Shown here one piece after another: positions 61,563 to 64,000 of a stretch of 64,000 nucleotides of DNA. Source of the DNA: Hymenoscyphus infarciens (lineage: Eukaryota > Ascomycota > Leotiomycetes > Helotiales > Helotiaceae); assembly GCA_001414345.1 (NCBI GenBank), contig LLCB01000017.1, forward strand, positions 124,001 through 188,000. Direction: 5' to 3'. Position 1 is the first letter of the stretch. Every line of letters starts with the position of its first letter. The position numbers and the translations under genes were made by a program. The notes below the pieces were generated by a model that worked only from the letters and a program-made list of their open reading frames with translations, was not told the origin of the DNA and did no database searches.

Positions 61563-63300
61563 GACACTTCTATTCGCGGAAACTACTAGTATAAATTCTC
61601 ATCCACTTCATATAACAACCTGGAACTACTCCGCGATCCACAAACTGAAAAAGACGGGTTTCCAAGGCGAAAAGCAGTAGATCACGTGTATGACACGTTG
61701 TTAGAGCAGGAACGACTCTTACTAGTTTACCCTATATATATATCCAGGATCCGGGCTTCACCTCTCTATCACTCACTTCTATATGATTTCCATCACAATC
61801 ACAACTCTCACATATCCACGGTCACTTCTATACAACGTGTTCAAATGCTAATTAAAAAAAATAGTTCCTTAGGTATCTTAAAATCGACTCTTAGTAAAAT
61901 ATAGTCTCGGTCGCGTTTTTCCTTATTACTTTTAATAAATAAAGCTAAGTATTATATATATTATATAAGAAATTATAGTGTATTTTCACTATTTTCATAG
62001 AGTCTTAGAACGCTTAGTACTATTTAGTACTAAGATAAAGAGTTAAGAATTAACTCTTTGAAAACTAGCTAATATATTTTTATAACTAAGTAGTTGAATA
62101 AGGTAATATAGCTTTTAACTCTTAGAAATTCCCTTTTAAATATTAAGTATATATTTAAAATTTAAAATTTAAAAAATAATAACTAATATCTCTATTTATA
62201 TAAAAAGCTTCTAATAAATAAAAGAGTAAAAAGCTTAAATAATAACCTAGGAAATATATTAAAAGAGCTCTATTATATATTATATAATAAAGACTTAATT
62301 TAGTGAAATTTACTATAAATTCAAAAGAACTTTAATCTACTTACTTTAGTATAAAAGTAATTACTTAAGTAAAATTAGAATAACTATTTATAAGAAGTAA
62401 ATACTAGAGATTTTTAATATATATAAGTATAAAAAAAGATAGCTATATTATATCTATTATAAGAGCTTTAATTATATAATAGATATAGAAAGTATAGAGT
62501 AAGATAAGAGCTACTTAAATATAAATATCTTTTTTTAATAGCTTTTATATTAAGAAAGATATTACTAGAGTTTAGTCTTTTTAGTATTAAAATAGCTATA
62601 AACTTACTAATATAAAAGCTATTAAGAAAAGCAAGTTTATATTTAGAACCTAGTTAGTACGTATATAATTTAATTTAGATATATAAGATTTATATATAAG
62701 TATAGAGTTAAAAGATACTTATATATATATCTATTTAACTATATAAGTTTAACCTTAAATATAATCTATATATTTTAGTATATATTTTAGTATCTATTTC
62801 GTTAACTCTAGTAGTTATAATAGTAATAGAAGAAAAGATATATATATATATATATATAAAAGTTAAAGATTAAGAGATTAAAAGAGTATATTATTTAATT
62901 TTAGTAGTATATATCTTTATATATATAGTTAAAAGAAGTATAAGTAAAAGTATATACGATAATATATACTAGCTAAATATTATTATATATTATAATAGAT
63001 ATATATCTTATATTTTCTTTAGTAGTTTATATATTAAAAAAGAACTAATATATACGAGCTAAATAGGCTCTTAAGTAGCTTTTTTCTTACTTTATAACTT
63101 TGTTATATACTTTATTATTATAATACTTAAGTTAAGCTAGATATAGTTGCTTTTATAAACTACTTTTTATTAAATAGATATCTTAGTACTAAATAGAACC
63201 AAGAGTTCTTAGACGCTCTACTCTCTGATTAGTCTGCTTTATTACTTTTTAGTAGGTTAGCGCCTAGTGTAGCTGAGAATGTGAGATTTCAGATTAACGC
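61563..63300. other. Gene-free region with RIP-mutated block (about 61900-63280)
   Basis: After about 340 bp of ordinary sequence comes about 1.4 kb that is extremely AT-rich and nearly free of CA/TG. It contains an 18-bp inverted repeat (ttaatagcttttatatta) near 62540-62630. It is probably a dead transposon. No ends were identified. Confidence 0.55.
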
Positions 63301-63546
63301 TATAAGCGATTATCAAAATCTTAATACCCGGAGTGTCTAGAAGTCCGGCGACCGCCAAGAGAACCCGGACATTGTCGAACCCCATCGTCATTTCGCTGTT
63401 TACATGAATACCGTGGGTCGACGGTAAGTGTATTTAAATGACATCTCTCCTCGCAGGGACGAATTTGTTCCGTGCAACAAGAAAAAAGCATCGTGAACAA
63501 CGTTAATTAACTGGCCAAGTCAACAACCAACTTCAATTCAGACAAT

Positions 63547-64000
63547 ATGGCAAGATTAGCATGGCGGGACAATGCCTGGGATGGAAAGCGCAAACAATTC
63601 ATCATCGCCATCACGATGGCTGGCCTCATGTTGATCCTCCTCTTCCTCGCAAATATGTCCTATCTTTACGGAGTCTTATACAGAAGCGGATATAGAGTCA
63701 AAGCATTGAATATTCTGGCTGTGGATTTTGATGGAGGACCTATTGGACAATCACTCACGACCGCCTACGGAGCACTCCAAGCTGACAGCTTTCCCACCCT
63801 TCAATTCCACTCCGCGACCGAATTTCCTTCCGTCACCGATGTTCGAAACGCAGTCTGTCGAGGAGACTATTGGGGAGCAATCATTGCGCAGCCAGGAGCA
63901 TCAACTCGACTGTCTGCCGCACTCGGAGGTGGACCAGCAGCTGCGGATTATCATTCCAACAACACTTTGACATATATCTATAACGGCGCTCGATACGCAT
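63547..64000 (+). CDS. DUF3533 / SNG1-like membrane protein, 3' end cut by window
   Basis: The ATG at 63547 opens 151 codons that run off the window with no stop and no intron seen. After a short basic N-terminus (ARLAWRDNAWDGKRKQ) comes a TM helix (IIAITMAGLMLILLFLANMS, about 19-38). An exposed domain follows, with LNILAVDFDGGPIG, DVRNAVCRGDYWGAIIAQPG and TLTYIYNGARYA, all characteristic of the DUF3533 family. Yeast SNG1, the best-known member, gives nitrosoguanidine resistance and localises to the plasma membrane. Full-length members have several more C-terminal TM helices, not visible here. The stretch 63300-63546 is its likely promoter. Confidence 0.85.
   Translation, partial: MARLAWRDNAWDGKRKQFIIAITMAGLMLILLFLANMSYLYGVLYRSGYRVKALNILAVDFDGGPIGQSLTTAYGALQADSFPTLQFHSATEFPSVTDVRNAVCRGDYWGAIIAQPGASTRLSAALGGGPAAADYHSNNTLTYIYNGARYA

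Overview
The window is nuclear DNA of a filamentous ascomycete (Pezizomycotina). Most genes have several introns of about 44-120 bp with GT..AG ends. Long AT-rich blocks are almost free of CpA/TpG, the footprint of repeat-induced point mutation (RIP). Gene families such as CorA-like, kinase-vWA and ankyrin proteins, a 14-TM efflux pump and peroxisomal beta-oxidation enzymes fit this group. A Leotiomycete-like fungus is my guess, not shown by the sequence.

Left host segment (1-15646). A DHA2-type MFS efflux pump is cut by the window start (1-1839). After a RIP-mutated patch and a decaying His-rich small gene comes a broken allantoate-permease-type transporter (3569-4680, minus), then further gene debris to about 7.7 kb. 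Two intact minus-strand genes follow: a protein kinase fused to a C-terminal vWA domain (8417-11750, modelled as 6 exons, 1013 aa) and a CorA-like two-TM membrane protein (12950-15028, 5 exons, 613 aa).

Central segment (15655-50753). This is the main finding: one giant element of about 35.1 kb bounded by terminal inverted repeats of about 180 bp and flanked on both sides by the same 8-bp direct repeat, ctagagac. Its interior has been heavily mutated by RIP, so no intact ORF survives. It still shows structure: arrays of a gtaagct-type motif pointing in opposite directions at the two ends, similar repeat islands spaced through the interior, tandem repeats whose unit lengths are often multiples of three, a 76-bp-arm foldback, and plus-strand traces of decayed reading frames.

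Right host segment (50762-64000). A divergent gene pair shares a 340-bp promoter: a FAT1/FATP-type very-long-chain acyl-CoA synthetase ending in AKL (PTS1; 52431-54586, minus, 6 exons, 626 aa) and a peroxisomal 3-ketoacyl-CoA thiolase with an N-terminal PTS2 (54927-56395, plus, 5 exons, 420 aa). The promoter holds a CCTCGG site like the FarA/FarB fatty-acid response element. Next come a G24 homopolymer, a RING-finger protein (57803-58732, minus), an ankyrin-repeat pseudogene split by a 774-bp hAT-type MITE with its own 8-bp target duplication, a 411-bp PIF/Harbinger-type MITE, another RIP-mutated patch, and the start of a DUF3533/SNG1-like membrane protein that runs off the window end.

Exon models for the MFS, kinase-vWA, CorA-like, acyl-CoA synthetase and thiolase genes were derived by hand from splice sites and codon phase, and each keeps an open frame across all exons. 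No transcripts or database searches were available.
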